Shown here: positions 39,865 to 49,123 of the stretch, in pieces | Position numbering within the stretch: position 1 is the stretch's first letter | Layout of the letters: every line of letters begins with the position of its first letter | Origin: Sphingobacterium olei | GTDB taxonomy: Bacteria; Bacteroidota; Bacteroidia; Sphingobacteriales; Sphingobacteriaceae | DNA length: 64,000 nucleotides | Reading direction: 5' to 3' | Assembly: GCF_005048855.1 (NCBI RefSeq) | Contig: NZ_SUME01000004.1 | Location: 310,001 to 374,000, forward strand | The notes under the pieces: generated by a model | Told to the model about the DNA's origin: nothing | Databases searched by the model: none | The model's input: the letters and a program-made list of their open reading frames with translations, nothing else | Made by a program: the position numbers and the translations under genes

Positions 39865-40452
39865 CTACAGTTTTTTTAACGCAGATTTGATTAGCGCCTC
39901 CACGGTTAAGTCGGGTTCGGTTAGGGTAATGGTATTTAATACTTTTTCTGCTTGAGGCTTTGCGAACCCCAGCATGACCAAGGCCGTCAATGCCTCTTCA
40001 GGTACGGAAAGTCTGTTTGATGATAAAGGTAATAACGTATCTGCCCCTTCTTTTTTCAACTTATCTTGCAGTTCCAAGATTACGCGCTGCGCGGTTTTAG
40101 GACCTATTCCTTTTATTTTTTGTATAATGGCCACTTGCCCGTTGATAATAGCCGATTGGATCTCTTCGGGGGTGATTGAAGAAAGTATCATGCGTCCGGT
40201 ATTTGGACCAATCCCCGATACGGAGATCAAATGATTGAAAAGTTGTCGTTCTGCTTCGCTTGCAAACCCATAAAGGGTATGGGCGTCTTCCCGAACTTGA
40301 AAAGATATATATAACTTGCAGTTTTCTTGTTCCTTAATAAACGCAAAAGTGGTCAACGAGATATGGATATGGTATCCGATCCCACCCACATCCAATATGA
40401 CGTGGGTGGGCGCTTTAAATACCAGTTTGCCGTTCAAATAATCGTACATCAA
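39865..40452 (-). CDS. ruvA: Holliday junction helicase subunit RuvA
   Basis: A 195-residue protein with the OB-fold N-terminal domain (MMYDYLNGKLVFKAPTHVIL), a central tandem HhH region (VSGIGPNTGRMIL and IKGIGPKTAQRVILEL), and a short C-terminal UBA-like domain that contacts RuvB. It binds four-way junctions in recombination repair. The gene starts 0 bp after the maeB stop, so the two overlap in transcription. sprA lies 150 bp further downstream. Confidence 0.96.
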   Translation of the reverse strand: MMYDYLNGKLVFKAPTHVILDVGGIGYHIHISLTTFAFIKEQENCKLYISFQVREDAHTLYGFASEAERQLFNHLISVSGIGPNTGRMILSSITPEEIQSAIINGQVAIIQKIKGIGPKTAQRVILELQDKLKKEGADTLLPLSSNRLSVPEEALTALVMLGFAKPQAEKVLNTITLTEPDLTVEALIKSALKKL

Positions 40453-42732
40453 TTATGAATTAGATGAGTTACAATATTGAGCTTCTACTACTGCTATCGT
40501 AACCATGTTGACGATTTCGCGCACCGAACTATCCATTTGGAGCACATGTATAGGTTTGTTCATGCCTAATAAAATAGGTCCAACGGCCTCTGCATTGCCA
40601 ACTTCCTGTAAAAGCTTGTAAGCAATGTTCCCTGATTCTAAACTTGGAAAAATCAATGTATTAGCCGACTCTCCATTTAATGTGCTAAATGGAAAATTCG
40701 AAGCTAAAAGGTCATTGTTAAGCGCAAAGTTTGCCTGCAGATCTCCGTCTACGATGATGTCAGGGTAGTCTTTGTGCAATATTTTAACTGCCTCTCTTAC
40801 TTTTGTCGCCGTAGTACCTTCGTTTGATCCAAAGTTGGAGTAAGACAACATGGCCAAACGTGGTTTGATGTTGAATCTTTTGACAGCCGTCTCTAACAAT
40901 ACAGCTATCTCTGCCAGTTCTTGTGCTGTAGGATCGGTATTTACCGTGGTATCACCTAAGAATAAAGGCCCCTTTTCGGTGAGCATCATGTACATCCCCA
41001 CTAAACGGCTTCCTTCCCGTGCTCCAATGACCTGCAATGCAGGTTTAATCGTTGTGGCATAATTTCGTGTAAGTCCCGAAATTAACGTATCTGCTTCACC
41101 AAATTCGACCATACTAGCCGCAAAATAATTCCGATTGGTTATTAACTTCGATGCCTCGCTTTTGGTTACACCTCGCCGTTGGCGTTTCGCATAAAGGTGG
41201 TTGGCAAATTTCTCGTATCTTTCCGTACTTCTTTCTTCCTGTGGATCAATAATTTCTACCGAGTCAATTTCAAAACCGTACTCCTTAATCAGGCCGTTAA
41301 TTTTGTCTTTATTACCGAGTAAGATCGGGATCGCAATCCCTTCTTCTTTGACAATTTGCGCCGCACGAAGTGTTTTGTAATTATCTGCTTCCGCAAAAAC
41401 GACACGTTTTGGATTACTCTTCGCTTTGTCAGTCATGTTACGCATGATGCGATCGTCTTTTCCTAGACGTTTGCGAAGCTCTTCTTTATAGGCATCCCAG
41501 TCGTCGATATGCTTTCGCGCAACCCCGGAATCAATAGCAGCCTTAGCAACGGCAACAGATACTTCCGTAATTAAGCGTGGATCCGTAGGTTTGGGGATAA
41601 CATAATCTTTGCCGAAGCGTAGATTACTCGTGTTATAAGCCTGATTAACTTCTTCAGGTACATTTTGCTTTGCCAAATTAGCAATGGCATGAACAGCAGC
41701 AATTTTCATTTCTTCGTTGATCGCTGTAGCACGTACATCCAATGCGCCCCTGAAAATATAAGGGAATCCCAATACATTATTTACTTGGTTCGGGTAATCC
41801 GACCGGCCTGTTCCCATGATAATATCTCCGCGTGTAGCAACGGCGGACTCGTAGGATATTTCCGGATTTGGATTGGCCATAGCTAGTACAATGGGGTTTG
41901 GAGCCATCGTATTCAACATTTCCGGGGTTAAAACATCCGCTTTAGATAAACCGATAAACACATCACTTCCTTTGACAGCATCTTCTAACGTATAGATGTC
42001 AAGGTTTGTAGCCCATTCCGCTTTAGTTGCGTCTAAGTTATCGCGATCCGCACGAATAACACCTTTGCTATCTAGCATAATGATGTTTTCCTTTTTTGCA
42101 CCTACCGATACGTACATACCCGTACAGGATATTGCGGCCGCACCAGCTCCATTTACTACGATTTTTACTTCTGCAATGTCTTTGTTCTGTAGTTCGCAGG
42201 AGTTGATTAGCGCTGCACCTGAAATAATAGCTGTACCGTGTTGATCATCGTGCATCACCGGTATCTTCATTTCGGCTTTCAATCGACGTTCGATTTCAAA
42301 ACACTCCGGAGCCTTTATATCTTCTAAATTTATACCACCAAAAGTGGGCTCTAATGCTTTTACGATATTTACAAATTCATCTACGTTTTTGGTGTCTATT
42401 TCAATATCAAATACATCAATATCGGCGAATATCTTGAACAGTAAACCTTTTCCTTCCATCACCGGTTTTCCCGCTTGAGCACCAATGTCACCTAATCCTA
42501 AAACGGCTGTGCCATTACTGATTACGGCTACTAAATTTCCTTTAGCGGTATATTTATAGGCATCTTCGCTGTTTTCAGCAATAGCCAGGCAAGGTTCTGC
42601 TACACCTGGTGAATAGGCCAACGATAAATCTCGTTGTGAGTTATAAGGTTTTGTCGGCACGACAGCTATTTTTCCAGGACGCCCCATGGAATGGTAATTT
42701 AACGCATCCTGTTTTCTATTGATTTTACTCAT
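40453..42732 (-). CDS. maeB: NADP-dependent malic enzyme with phosphotransacetylase-like domain
   Basis: A 759-residue MaeB-type fusion. The N-terminal malic half has SLAYSPGVAEPC, NLEDIKAPECFEIE and MHDDQHGTAIISGAALINS with the catalytic Lys/Asp groups, and the NAD(P) loop IVVNGAGAAAISC. The C-terminal half from about residue 430 is the PTA-like domain (RVVFAEADNYKTLRAAQ), usually a regulatory part in this family. It converts malate to pyruvate plus CO2. It stands directly before ruvA. Confidence 0.96.
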   Translation of the reverse strand: MSKINRKQDALNYHSMGRPGKIAVVPTKPYNSQRDLSLAYSPGVAEPCLAIAENSEDAYKYTAKGNLVAVISNGTAVLGLGDIGAQAGKPVMEGKGLLFKIFADIDVFDIEIDTKNVDEFVNIVKALEPTFGGINLEDIKAPECFEIERRLKAEMKIPVMHDDQHGTAIISGAALINSCELQNKDIAEVKIVVNGAGAAAISCTGMYVSVGAKKENIIMLDSKGVIRADRDNLDATKAEWATNLDIYTLEDAVKGSDVFIGLSKADVLTPEMLNTMAPNPIVLAMANPNPEISYESAVATRGDIIMGTGRSDYPNQVNNVLGFPYIFRGALDVRATAINEEMKIAAVHAIANLAKQNVPEEVNQAYNTSNLRFGKDYVIPKPTDPRLITEVSVAVAKAAIDSGVARKHIDDWDAYKEELRKRLGKDDRIMRNMTDKAKSNPKRVVFAEADNYKTLRAAQIVKEEGIAIPILLGNKDKINGLIKEYGFEIDSVEIIDPQEERSTERYEKFANHLYAKRQRRGVTKSEASKLITNRNYFAASMVEFGEADTLISGLTRNYATTIKPALQVIGAREGSRLVGMYMMLTEKGPLFLGDTTVNTDPTAQELAEIAVLLETAVKRFNIKPRLAMLSYSNFGSNEGTTATKVREAVKILHKDYPDIIVDGDLQANFALNNDLLASNFPFSTLNGESANTLIFPSLESGNIAYKLLQEVGNAEAVGPILLGMNKPIHVLQMDSSVREIVNMVTIAVVEAQYCNSSNS

Positions 42733-42762
42733 TTTTCAGTGTTTATTTTCAATACGAGGGTA

Positions 42763-42770
42763 CAAATGTA
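42763..42770 (-). promoter_or_regulatory. Candidate -7 box upstream of maeB
   Basis: Read on the minus strand, TACATTTG matches the TAnnTTTG pattern about 30 bp before the maeB ATG. No clear TTTG -33 box was found at the best spacing. Confidence 0.35.
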
Positions 42771-42808
42771 TCATTCTATTTATGTAAAGAAGAAATTTTG
42801 CGCCAATA

Positions 42809-44266
42809 TTATTTTAAATTATCTAGTACTGTAAACATGTTTTGACGCATTTTTGACGCACCGCCGTCATAGTTGTATACCAATAGTGTAAATGCGTACG
42901 TCTTTCCATCCTTTGCCGTATGATAGCCCGTGTAACCCAACGTGCCACCAATAGTGCCGCTTTTCATCGTCATTTGATTATAGTTAGGCAAGGCCTTAAC
43001 AAAATCCGTATGCCATGGTCTTGAAATTGCATATTGCATGATTTTAGTCATCGCGGCGGCTGTCACGTGATTTTGTGGAGATAGACCAGAGCCGTCCTTG
43101 ATATCTAGCTCCTGCTCTTGAATCTGAAGTTTTTGGTTCCAATACTTTTTAAGATACATCGCGCCTCCAGACGTCGTTGTTTTATTGCCGGTAATGTATC
43201 CGATACTTTTCAATAAAGCTTCTCCGTATAGGTTGATGCTTTTTTGGTTGAACCAGTATACAATGTCCACTAGTTTGGGTGAGTAGTGGATATCAAGATC
43301 TTTTGTTTTTAAAGGAAATACAGAATCCTGTTCAATCAATCGCTGGCCTGTAGTGGGGTTTCCAAAAATTTCTATTCCATCTGCTGAAATGCGTTGATGC
43401 AATTGATAAGCTACATCAAATGCTGGATCTGGGATGGATATTTCAATCGTTTTTTTTAGATCTTGGCCATAAGATCCTCTTAAGTATATTTTTTCGGAAT
43501 AGGGCGCCGAGTAGGCATACACATTATCGCCAGATCCCTTCGTTCCAGTCGTTACTTGATTAACTACCGATAAATAGGAGATATCATGCGTGATGTTGGA
43601 AATAGGCGTGGCTTGGCCTATGGCAGAAGTTCTAAAATTTACCCCCGTTTTATTTTCCCGCCAATTCAGTGCCGAAATTCCTGCCCCATAATAATTCCCA
43701 ATATCGGTCCAGATCCAGCCACCTGGAATATCGTTTCCTACATAGAGCCGATCATCGCCGATGATTCGTCCATCAATTTGATGTATTCCTGCATTTTTAA
43801 TCATCTGACTCCATTTGGCTAGAAGCTGTTCTTCGCGCTGCTCCGGGTAGCGGTCACTACCAAGCGTAGGGTCACCAGATCCCTGGATCACGATATCCCC
43901 TTGTAGTGTGCCAAGACTATCGATTTCTCCTGTATAATAGAGCGTAGTTCGATACCTATATTCTGGGCCTAAAATATCTAACGCGGTAATAGAGGTAATG
44001 ACTTTTAAGGTCGAAGCTGTTGGTAAGCCTATCTGGCTGTTTTTTTCAAATACAACGTTTCCATTTTTAGCATCCACCACATACATAGCGGCTATTCCAT
44101 TCTTAAGATTTGGTTGATTTATGAATTGCTGAAAGCCAGTGGTTAGCTTCGACGTTATAGCTTGCTGTGCTTTAATAGACGCAGGCATAACGAAGAGCAT
44201 TGATAATAAGGCTACAAAAAGTAGTTTACTAGTTATCATGCGTATAAATTTGTTCGATTTAGTCAT
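42809..44266 (-). CDS. dacB: D-alanyl-D-alanine carboxypeptidase/endopeptidase (PBP4 type)
   Basis: A class C-type penicillin-binding protein. The ATG at 44266 is preferred over the in-frame TTG one codon earlier. A signal peptide (helix ending near SIKAQ) leads to the mature enzyme. Catalytic motifs are STLK (about residues 85-88), an SxN-region and KSGTIGGTLGY near the end. It trims or cleaves peptidoglycan cross-bridges in the periplasm. SGLSPQNHVTAAAMTKIMQY is the usual PBP4 segment. It lies upstream of maeB on the minus strand and follows the truncated sigma-factor remnant. Confidence 0.94.
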   Translation of the reverse strand: MTKSNKFIRMITSKLLFVALLSMLFVMPASIKAQQAITSKLTTGFQQFINQPNLKNGIAAMYVVDAKNGNVVFEKNSQIGLPTASTLKVITSITALDILGPEYRYRTTLYYTGEIDSLGTLQGDIVIQGSGDPTLGSDRYPEQREEQLLAKWSQMIKNAGIHQIDGRIIGDDRLYVGNDIPGGWIWTDIGNYYGAGISALNWRENKTGVNFRTSAIGQATPISNITHDISYLSVVNQVTTGTKGSGDNVYAYSAPYSEKIYLRGSYGQDLKKTIEISIPDPAFDVAYQLHQRISADGIEIFGNPTTGQRLIEQDSVFPLKTKDLDIHYSPKLVDIVYWFNQKSINLYGEALLKSIGYITGNKTTTSGGAMYLKKYWNQKLQIQEQELDIKDGSGLSPQNHVTAAAMTKIMQYAISRPWHTDFVKALPNYNQMTMKSGTIGGTLGYTGYHTAKDGKTYAFTLLVYNYDGGASKMRQNMFTVLDNLK

Positions 44267-44270
44267 CAAT

Positions 44271-44539
44271 ATTACATCCTTGTTTTACAAACTTAGACAA
44301 GTTACGGAAAAACTACGCTGCTATTTTAAAAAATAGGAGAAACTGAGCATCGTAGTTTGGAAAGGAGGATTAAAATCGAAACTTACCCGCGTAACCCGAT
44401 GAGAAAAAGACAAATTCACGGACCTGTTTCCTTTACCAATCATTGAAGGAGAGTGTAAAGTGATTGGAGAGTTTAATCTGGAAGCGCCGTGTAAAGCTAG
44501 GCTTTTAACCACGGCACCGTGAGGGCAACGGGGGAGACT
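44271..44539 (-). other. Unassigned tail beyond the sigma-factor break
   Basis: Reading on from the ECF fragment, this stretch stays open in one frame for about 73 codons but resembles no sigma-factor region 2/4. GC-rich hairpins CACGG-CA-CCGTG (44510-44521) and GGGGAG-A-CTCCCC (44531-44543) sit at its edge. It may be the end of a mobile element or deletion scar; the sequence does not identify it. Confidence 0.45.
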
Positions 44540-44671
44540 CCCCTGTACAATTTCCTCTGCCAGCATTTCATTCTGCAAAAGACGTAAAGCGAAGGCATTG
44601 AAACGATTACTGTAGAAAGAATATACCTTATTAAAGGACCGTTCATCTCCTTGCGATATGCGATTGAGCAA
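44540..44671 (-). pseudogene. Truncated ECF sigma-70 factor remnant
   Basis: Translation of the minus strand from TTG 44671 gives LNRISQGDERSFNKVYSFYS and NAFALRLLQNEMLAEEIVQ, which is the N-terminal part (region 2.1) of a Bacteroidota ECF sigma factor. The match stops after about 43 residues at Gln and the rest of region 2 and all of region 4 are missing. The usual seven or so codons before this point are cut off by an in-frame TAA, so the normal start is also lost. It lies between dacB and an oxidoreductase gene block, at what looks like a rearrangement point. Confidence 0.75.
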
Positions 44672-44889
44672 ATGTGTTTCGTTATATAATTATGGTCAAT
44701 ATGTCGTCGATAATCTATCAATATAGTTAGTATACAAACTTAGATAAATTTGCATACAATTATAATTGCGTAGAATAAAAACACAAATTATTTTTCATGA
44801 TGTGTCTGTTTTCTGCATTCAAGAACGCTTCGCTTAAGTTTATCAATGCCAGTTTTTATGGCATGAATGAGCACTAAGTGGTTTATCGG

Positions 44890-45891
44890 CTACTTCACCT
44901 TAATCACCACCTTTCCTTTTGCTCTCCCGCTTTCAACATATTCGAGGGCTTCGTTGGTCTGTTCAAAGGGAAAAGCTTTATCGATGACCGGACGTATCTC
45001 ATTTTTCTCAATTAACGTAGCAATTTCAGCAAGTTGTGTTCCATTGGCTTTCATAAATAGGAATTCATAATCCACATCCAATTTTTTAGCCTTAGCTCTG
45101 ATTTTACTGCTTAATAGCTTGGTAGCAAACTTTACATACCAGGGCAGATCAAATTCTTTGGCAAAGATCGGTGTAGGCGGACTCGAAATAGATATTACTT
45201 TACCACCGGCTTTCAGTATACGCAGCGATTTTTCAAGGGTTTTGGTATCCTGGCTATTCAGTACCAGGTCATAGTCTTTCAGGACATCTTCGAAATCCTG
45301 TGTTTTATAATCAATCACTAGGTCGGCACCAAGACTTTTTACCAGATCGAAGTTTTTCGCACTGGTTGTAGTAGCCACGGTTGCTCCCAGATATTTTGCC
45401 AACTGGATTGCAATTGTTCCGACACCCCCCGAACCCGCTTGGATAAAGACTTTTTGTCCTTTTTTAAGATGCGCTCTCTCTACAAATGCCTGCCAGACTG
45501 TCAAGGCTACTAATGGAATGGATGCAGCCTCTTCGAAACTGATATTTTTAGGCTTTAATGCTACATCTTTCTCATCTATCGTGATATACTCGGCAAGCGT
45601 ACCGATATGGAAATCAGACGGTCTTGAATAAACTTCATCACCTACCTTGAATTTGGTCACTTTTGAACCAACTCGGGTAACAATACCCGATACATCGTGT
45701 CCCAGAACGAGCGGGAACTTATACGGCAAAATCAATTTTAATTCACCGCTTTTAATTTTTGAATCCAGCTGGTTAATGCTAGCAGCATTTACCTGAACCA
45801 ATATTTCGTAGTCTTTCAAATTCGGTTCAGGCATTTCAATAAGCCGGAGCTTATCTTCCTTGCTATACCTGGATATACTGTATGCTTTCAT
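44890..45891 (-). CDS. Zinc-independent alcohol dehydrogenase/quinone oxidoreductase (MDR)
   Basis: A 333-residue medium-chain dehydrogenase. The N-terminal GroES-like domain has NAASINQLDSKIKSGEL and PLVLGHDVSGIVTRVGS. The Rossmann domain carries VFIQAGSGGVGTIAIQLAKYLGA. The zinc-binding cysteine/histidine set of classical alcohol dehydrogenases is not complete, so it fits the QOR/NADPH:quinone or enoyl-reductase group. It is the last gene of the minus-strand block led by the TetR gene at 48511-49101. Confidence 0.9.
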   Translation of the reverse strand: MKAYSISRYSKEDKLRLIEMPEPNLKDYEILVQVNAASINQLDSKIKSGELKLILPYKFPLVLGHDVSGIVTRVGSKVTKFKVGDEVYSRPSDFHIGTLAEYITIDEKDVALKPKNISFEEAASIPLVALTVWQAFVERAHLKKGQKVFIQAGSGGVGTIAIQLAKYLGATVATTTSAKNFDLVKSLGADLVIDYKTQDFEDVLKDYDLVLNSQDTKTLEKSLRILKAGGKVISISSPPTPIFAKEFDLPWYVKFATKLLSSKIRAKAKKLDVDYEFLFMKANGTQLAEIATLIEKNEIRPVIDKAFPFEQTNEALEYVESGRAKGKVVIKVK

Positions 45892-46031
45892 TTTGTGTGT
45901 CTATTTTGATTCCTTTTATATTCAATAGTCTGGCCGTTTTATACGATCATACTTTTCTTATTGCTCGTGCAGCTCCCTTCTAAGGTTAATTTTCCGGACT
46001 GGATATCCCCTAATTTTTGTGTATAGCTGGG

Positions 46032-47030
46032 TTAAAAATGTTTTACGACATAACGTCCTACTGCCTTTCCTTCCCGAACTTTCTCTAAAGCCGCAGGCAA
46101 TTCTTCCAACCCAATCTGTTTGACAATGGTGGTCAGTACTTCCGGTTTCCACTCGTCCGAAAGCAGCTGCCAAATGGCTACCTTGTGTTCTAATGGCTGT
46201 TCAACCGAGTCTATCCCGATAAGTTTTATGTTTCGTAATATAAACGGGAAAATACTTGTTGTTATATCTGCTGAGGCGACCAAACCGCAGCAGGTAACGG
46301 CACCGTTGTATTTTATTGATTTCAACATGCCGGAAAGAATATTTCCACCGACTGCATCAATAGCCCCTGCAAATTCAGCGTTTGATAATGGGCCGGCATC
46401 ATACTTTTCTACAAATTCCTCCCGTGAAATAATTTCGCTGGCGCCCAATGTATGAGACAGAAACCCGTGTTGCTCTTTTTTGCCTGAAATCGCCAGAACC
46501 TCGTAACCCAATTTAGACAGGATGGCCACGGAAATACTGCCCACACCGCCTGTGGCACCGCTTACCACGACTTTACCGTCCTCAGGCTTTATTCCGGAAC
46601 GGATAAGATCGTAAACTGATAATCCGGCAGTAAGTCCTGCGGTACCATAGCTCATTGCTTCCAAAGGCGATAGTTCTTGAGGTAATGCTACAACCCACGC
46701 ACACGGAACACTGATATATTCGCCAAAACCGCCCCAGGTGTTCATTCCCAGATCGTAACCTGTTACAATTACATGATCTCCCGTTTTGAATTTGCTATTG
46801 GAAGAAGTAACAACTTCGCCTACTGCATCAATACCTGGAACATGCGGAAATTTTTGGGTTACGCCTTTGTAGCCGATAGCAGACATGGTGTCTTTAAAAT
46901 TGACTGAAGAGTATTGCACTTTAATCAATACCTCGTTTTGGGGAAGATCTGTAATTGGAAACGTTTCTACCTTGGCGGAAAAGTATCCTTCGTTTTCACG
47001 GACAATTAATGCTTTGAAGTTATGTTCCAT
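46032..47030 (-). CDS. YhdH/YhfP-family quinone oxidoreductase (AcuI-like)
   Basis: A 332-residue MDR protein. NFKALIVRENEGYFSAKVE, SVNFKDTMSAIGYKGVTQKF and VPGIDAVGEVV are the marks of the YhdH/AcuI group (acryloyl-CoA reductase type). The cofactor loop is VVVSGATGGVGSISVAIL. The enzyme is expected to use NADPH to reduce an alpha,beta-unsaturated carbonyl or acyl-CoA. It is 140 bp from the next gene downstream and 20 bp from the SDR upstream. Confidence 0.93.
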   Translation of the reverse strand: MEHNFKALIVRENEGYFSAKVETFPITDLPQNEVLIKVQYSSVNFKDTMSAIGYKGVTQKFPHVPGIDAVGEVVTSSNSKFKTGDHVIVTGYDLGMNTWGGFGEYISVPCAWVVALPQELSPLEAMSYGTAGLTAGLSVYDLIRSGIKPEDGKVVVSGATGGVGSISVAILSKLGYEVLAISGKKEQHGFLSHTLGASEIISREEFVEKYDAGPLSNAEFAGAIDAVGGNILSGMLKSIKYNGAVTCCGLVASADITTSIFPFILRNIKLIGIDSVEQPLEHKVAIWQLLSDEWKPEVLTTIVKQIGLEELPAALEKVREGKAVGRYVVKHF

Positions 47031-47050
47031 TTTTTTGATTTTTAAGATTG

Positions 47051-47818
47051 TTACGATTTTAAATGTTCAGCGTATTTTTTTTGGTTTACCAGGCCATATG
47101 CCGCTTTGGGTGCCAAACGGTTGATAAGATACAGCGCTTTAGTGTCGCCCACACGAATGGTGAATTCATCTTTTTCCAGACCGCTGATCAGACTCTTTAC
47201 CAATTGCGCCGGACTGATTTTTTTGTCATCCCGGTCGGCCACCATATCTGTATCGACCAACGGAGGTAAAAGCTCAAAAACTTTTACCTTGCTGCCTATA
47301 ATTTCCAGATGTGCACGGAGCATCTTGGTATAAAAAGCCAAAGCTGTTTTGGATGCAGAATAAGTCGCTTCCATTATCGACGGTACGATGCTGAGAATGG
47401 ATGTGGTATGGATGATAGCCGCTTCTTTTTTCGTTTTAAGCATATTCAGGAAAAGATCATTCAATCGGATAACGCCAAAATAATTGACTTCCATTTCATA
47501 AATAGCTCCTTCCAGATGCTTTTTGTTGGGTATGCCGAGATTTGTTGGCGGCACACCCACACCAGCATTGTGATACAAAATATCAATGCCGCCCAATGTT
47601 TCTACCTGTTGGTAAAGAGCATTTGCATCGGCCTCACCGGAAGCATCACTTTGCATTGTAATCAAAGCTGGATGCATCTTTTTTGCTGCATCCAGTTTCT
47701 GTTGATTTCTTCCGGTAATGATTACCTGAGCGCCGATATTTAGAAACTGCCTTGCAGCTTCCAAGCCGATACCCGAACCTCCGCCGGTGATTAATATTCT
47801 TTTTCCTTTTAAAACCAT
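47051..47818 (-). CDS. DltE-like short-chain dehydrogenase
   Basis: The frame is open far upstream, but ATG 47818 (MVLKGKRILITGGGSGIG) gives the full Rossmann start of a standard 255-residue SDR. LITGGGSGIGLEAARQFL binds NAD(P), YHNAGVGVP is the NAG motif, and the catalytic Ser and YSASK pair are in HTTSILSIVPSIMEATYSASK. The segment FELLPPLVDTDM is the DltE-type signature. It is a full-length relative of the C-terminal half of the chimeric gene just upstream. Confidence 0.92.
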   Translation of the reverse strand: MVLKGKRILITGGGSGIGLEAARQFLNIGAQVIITGRNQQKLDAAKKMHPALITMQSDASGEADANALYQQVETLGGIDILYHNAGVGVPPTNLGIPNKKHLEGAIYEMEVNYFGVIRLNDLFLNMLKTKKEAAIIHTTSILSIVPSIMEATYSASKTALAFYTKMLRAHLEIIGSKVKVFELLPPLVDTDMVADRDDKKISPAQLVKSLISGLEKDEFTIRVGDTKALYLINRLAPKAAYGLVNQKKYAEHLKS

Positions 47819-47843
47819 TGTGAATATTTTTAAATGATTGAAT

Positions 47844-48428
47844 TTACGCTTTTCCGCGCACAATATTTGCGAATGCTTCCTGGGTTGCCGCAGCATAGAT
47901 CTTGGTTTCTCCCACAGGCACTTCAAACTGATTTTTGTCCAAAGCAGCAAGCAGCTCATCTGCTACCTCAGATGGCGGAATACCATTGGCACCCCCTATT
48001 TCTGCCGAAAAATCCGTGTTGACCAAAGGTGGATATACTTCGTAGACATTCAATTTTTCGTTTCCCGCAAAGGTATCCCTAAGTCCTTCGGTATAACTGT
48101 GAAGTGCCGCTTTGCTGGCAGAGTAAGTCGGCAGGTATTTATTTGATCTGAATACAGCGATGGAAGAAATGTTGATAATCGCCGCGTCCTCCTGTTGCAA
48201 AAGCAGTGGAGTAAGCAATGAAGTGAAATGGATCACGCTAATATAGTTGGTGTTGATCTCGATGTACGCTTTTTCGGCGGTGTTATTATTAGGATCACTT
48301 AAATCATTCACAAAAGCTGCTTCATTGGCCGCACGTGAACGTGTCATCGGTGCCATTACCATGCGGTTTTTGAGTTGTAATCCGCTTAATTCGTACGTTT
48401 CAAATAATACTGTGTTGCCCATATTCAT
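47844..48428 (-). pseudogene. In-frame chimera: OYE N-terminus fused to SDR C-terminus
   Basis: Residues 1 to about 34 (NTVLFETYELSGLQLKNRMV then APMTRSRAAN) are the start of an Old Yellow Enzyme alkene reductase. From about residue 40 (AEKAYIEINTNYISVIHFTS on) the sequence is the C-terminal two thirds of a DltE-like SDR: INISSIAVF, TYSASKAALHSY, VYPPLVNTD. The Rossmann TGxxxGIG loop and NAG motif of an SDR are absent, and the FMN-binding barrel of an OYE is absent as well. So the 194-residue product should bind neither cofactor. It is best explained by a deletion that joined two neighbouring genes in frame. It lies directly behind the TetR-type gene and holds an operator-like palindrome in front. 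Confidence 0.85.
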
Positions 48429-48446
48429 TGATTTTAATTATCATAT

Positions 48447-48466
48447 ATTGTACTTTTTGGTCTATT
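48447..48466. promoter_or_regulatory. Degenerate third copy of the TetR-type operator
   Basis: ATTGTACT-N4-GGTCTATT matches the AATATACT-N4-AGTATATT palindrome at 12 of 16 arm positions. It begins 30 bp before the perfect copy at 48477, that is three helical turns, and sits just in front of the chimeric gene start. Confidence 0.5.
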
Positions 48467-48476
48467 CTATTTTAAT

Positions 48477-48496
48477 AATATACTTTTTAGTATATT
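48477..48496. promoter_or_regulatory. Perfect 20-bp palindrome, likely TetR operator
   Basis: AATATACT and AGTATATT arms (48477-48484 and 48489-48496) pair perfectly around TTTT. It lies between the TetR-type gene and the chimeric oxidoreductase gene, where an operator for the downstream block is expected. Confidence 0.7.
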
Positions 48497-48510
48497 TTGT
48501 TTTAAAAAAA

Positions 48511-49101
48511 TTATTTACTGTATTGCTCCAGTTCTGCCTTTAGGTTTTTAATAAGCGATTGCATGGGCTTTATATTGTTCATCGTTCTACACATGATTAT
48601 GCCACCTTCAACAGCCGCCACCATTTTAAATGCAAAAACCGTCGGATCAAGCTCCCGAGAGAACTCCCCGTTTTCTATCCCTTCTTTAAGTATATTTGTA
48701 AGGCCTTCCTGACCGGCCCTGAATGTCGCTGCTACCTTCTCCTTGATCGCCGGATAGTTGTCATCAGCCTCGACCGCCATATTGAAAATAGGGCATCCTC
48801 CTGAAATGTACGTTTCTATCGGATTTCTATAAAAATCAATGAACGCGAAAACCTTGGCTTTTGCAGTTTTTCCTTTTGAAATGGCTATATACATCTTCTC
48901 GGAGACTTTTTTCAGCATCTGATCAATGACCTGGGCGGAAAGATCGTCCTTGTTTTCAAAATGGCCATAAAGACATCCCTTGGTCAGCTTCGTTGCAGCC
49001 AGCACATCATCAATATTAACACCGGATATCCCCTTTTCGTTATAAAGGGGGGCTGCTGTTTCCAGTATAAATTGCTTTGTTCTTTCTGATTTTGTCAACA
49101 T
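48511..49101 (-). CDS. TetR/AcrR-family transcriptional regulator
   Basis: Start ATG 49101 (MLTKSERTKQFILETAAPLY) is used; a GTG one codon upstream is also possible. The 196-residue protein has the TetR helix-turn-helix: KGISGVNIDDVLAATKLTKG with CLYGHFENKDDL. The C-terminal ligand domain has the TetR_C-like SGGCPIFNMAVEADD. It likely represses itself and the downstream oxidoreductase genes: palindromes matching each other flank it (49124-49143 before it and 48477-48496 after it). Such regulators often respond to quinones or reactive aldehydes, in line with the enzymes it precedes (inference). Confidence 0.92.
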   Translation of the reverse strand: MLTKSERTKQFILETAAPLYNEKGISGVNIDDVLAATKLTKGCLYGHFENKDDLSAQVIDQMLKKVSEKMYIAISKGKTAKAKVFAFIDFYRNPIETYISGGCPIFNMAVEADDNYPAIKEKVAATFRAGQEGLTNILKEGIENGEFSRELDPTVFAFKMVAAVEGGIIMCRTMNNIKPMQSLIKNLKAELEQYSK

Positions 49102-49123
49102 CACTTCAAAATATTACGCTTCA

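Noticed and set aside
47051..47959. Long version of the SDR gene starting at 47959
   Set aside because: The extra 47 codons overlap the chimeric gene's coding end, and ATG 47818 begins the standard Rossmann fold.
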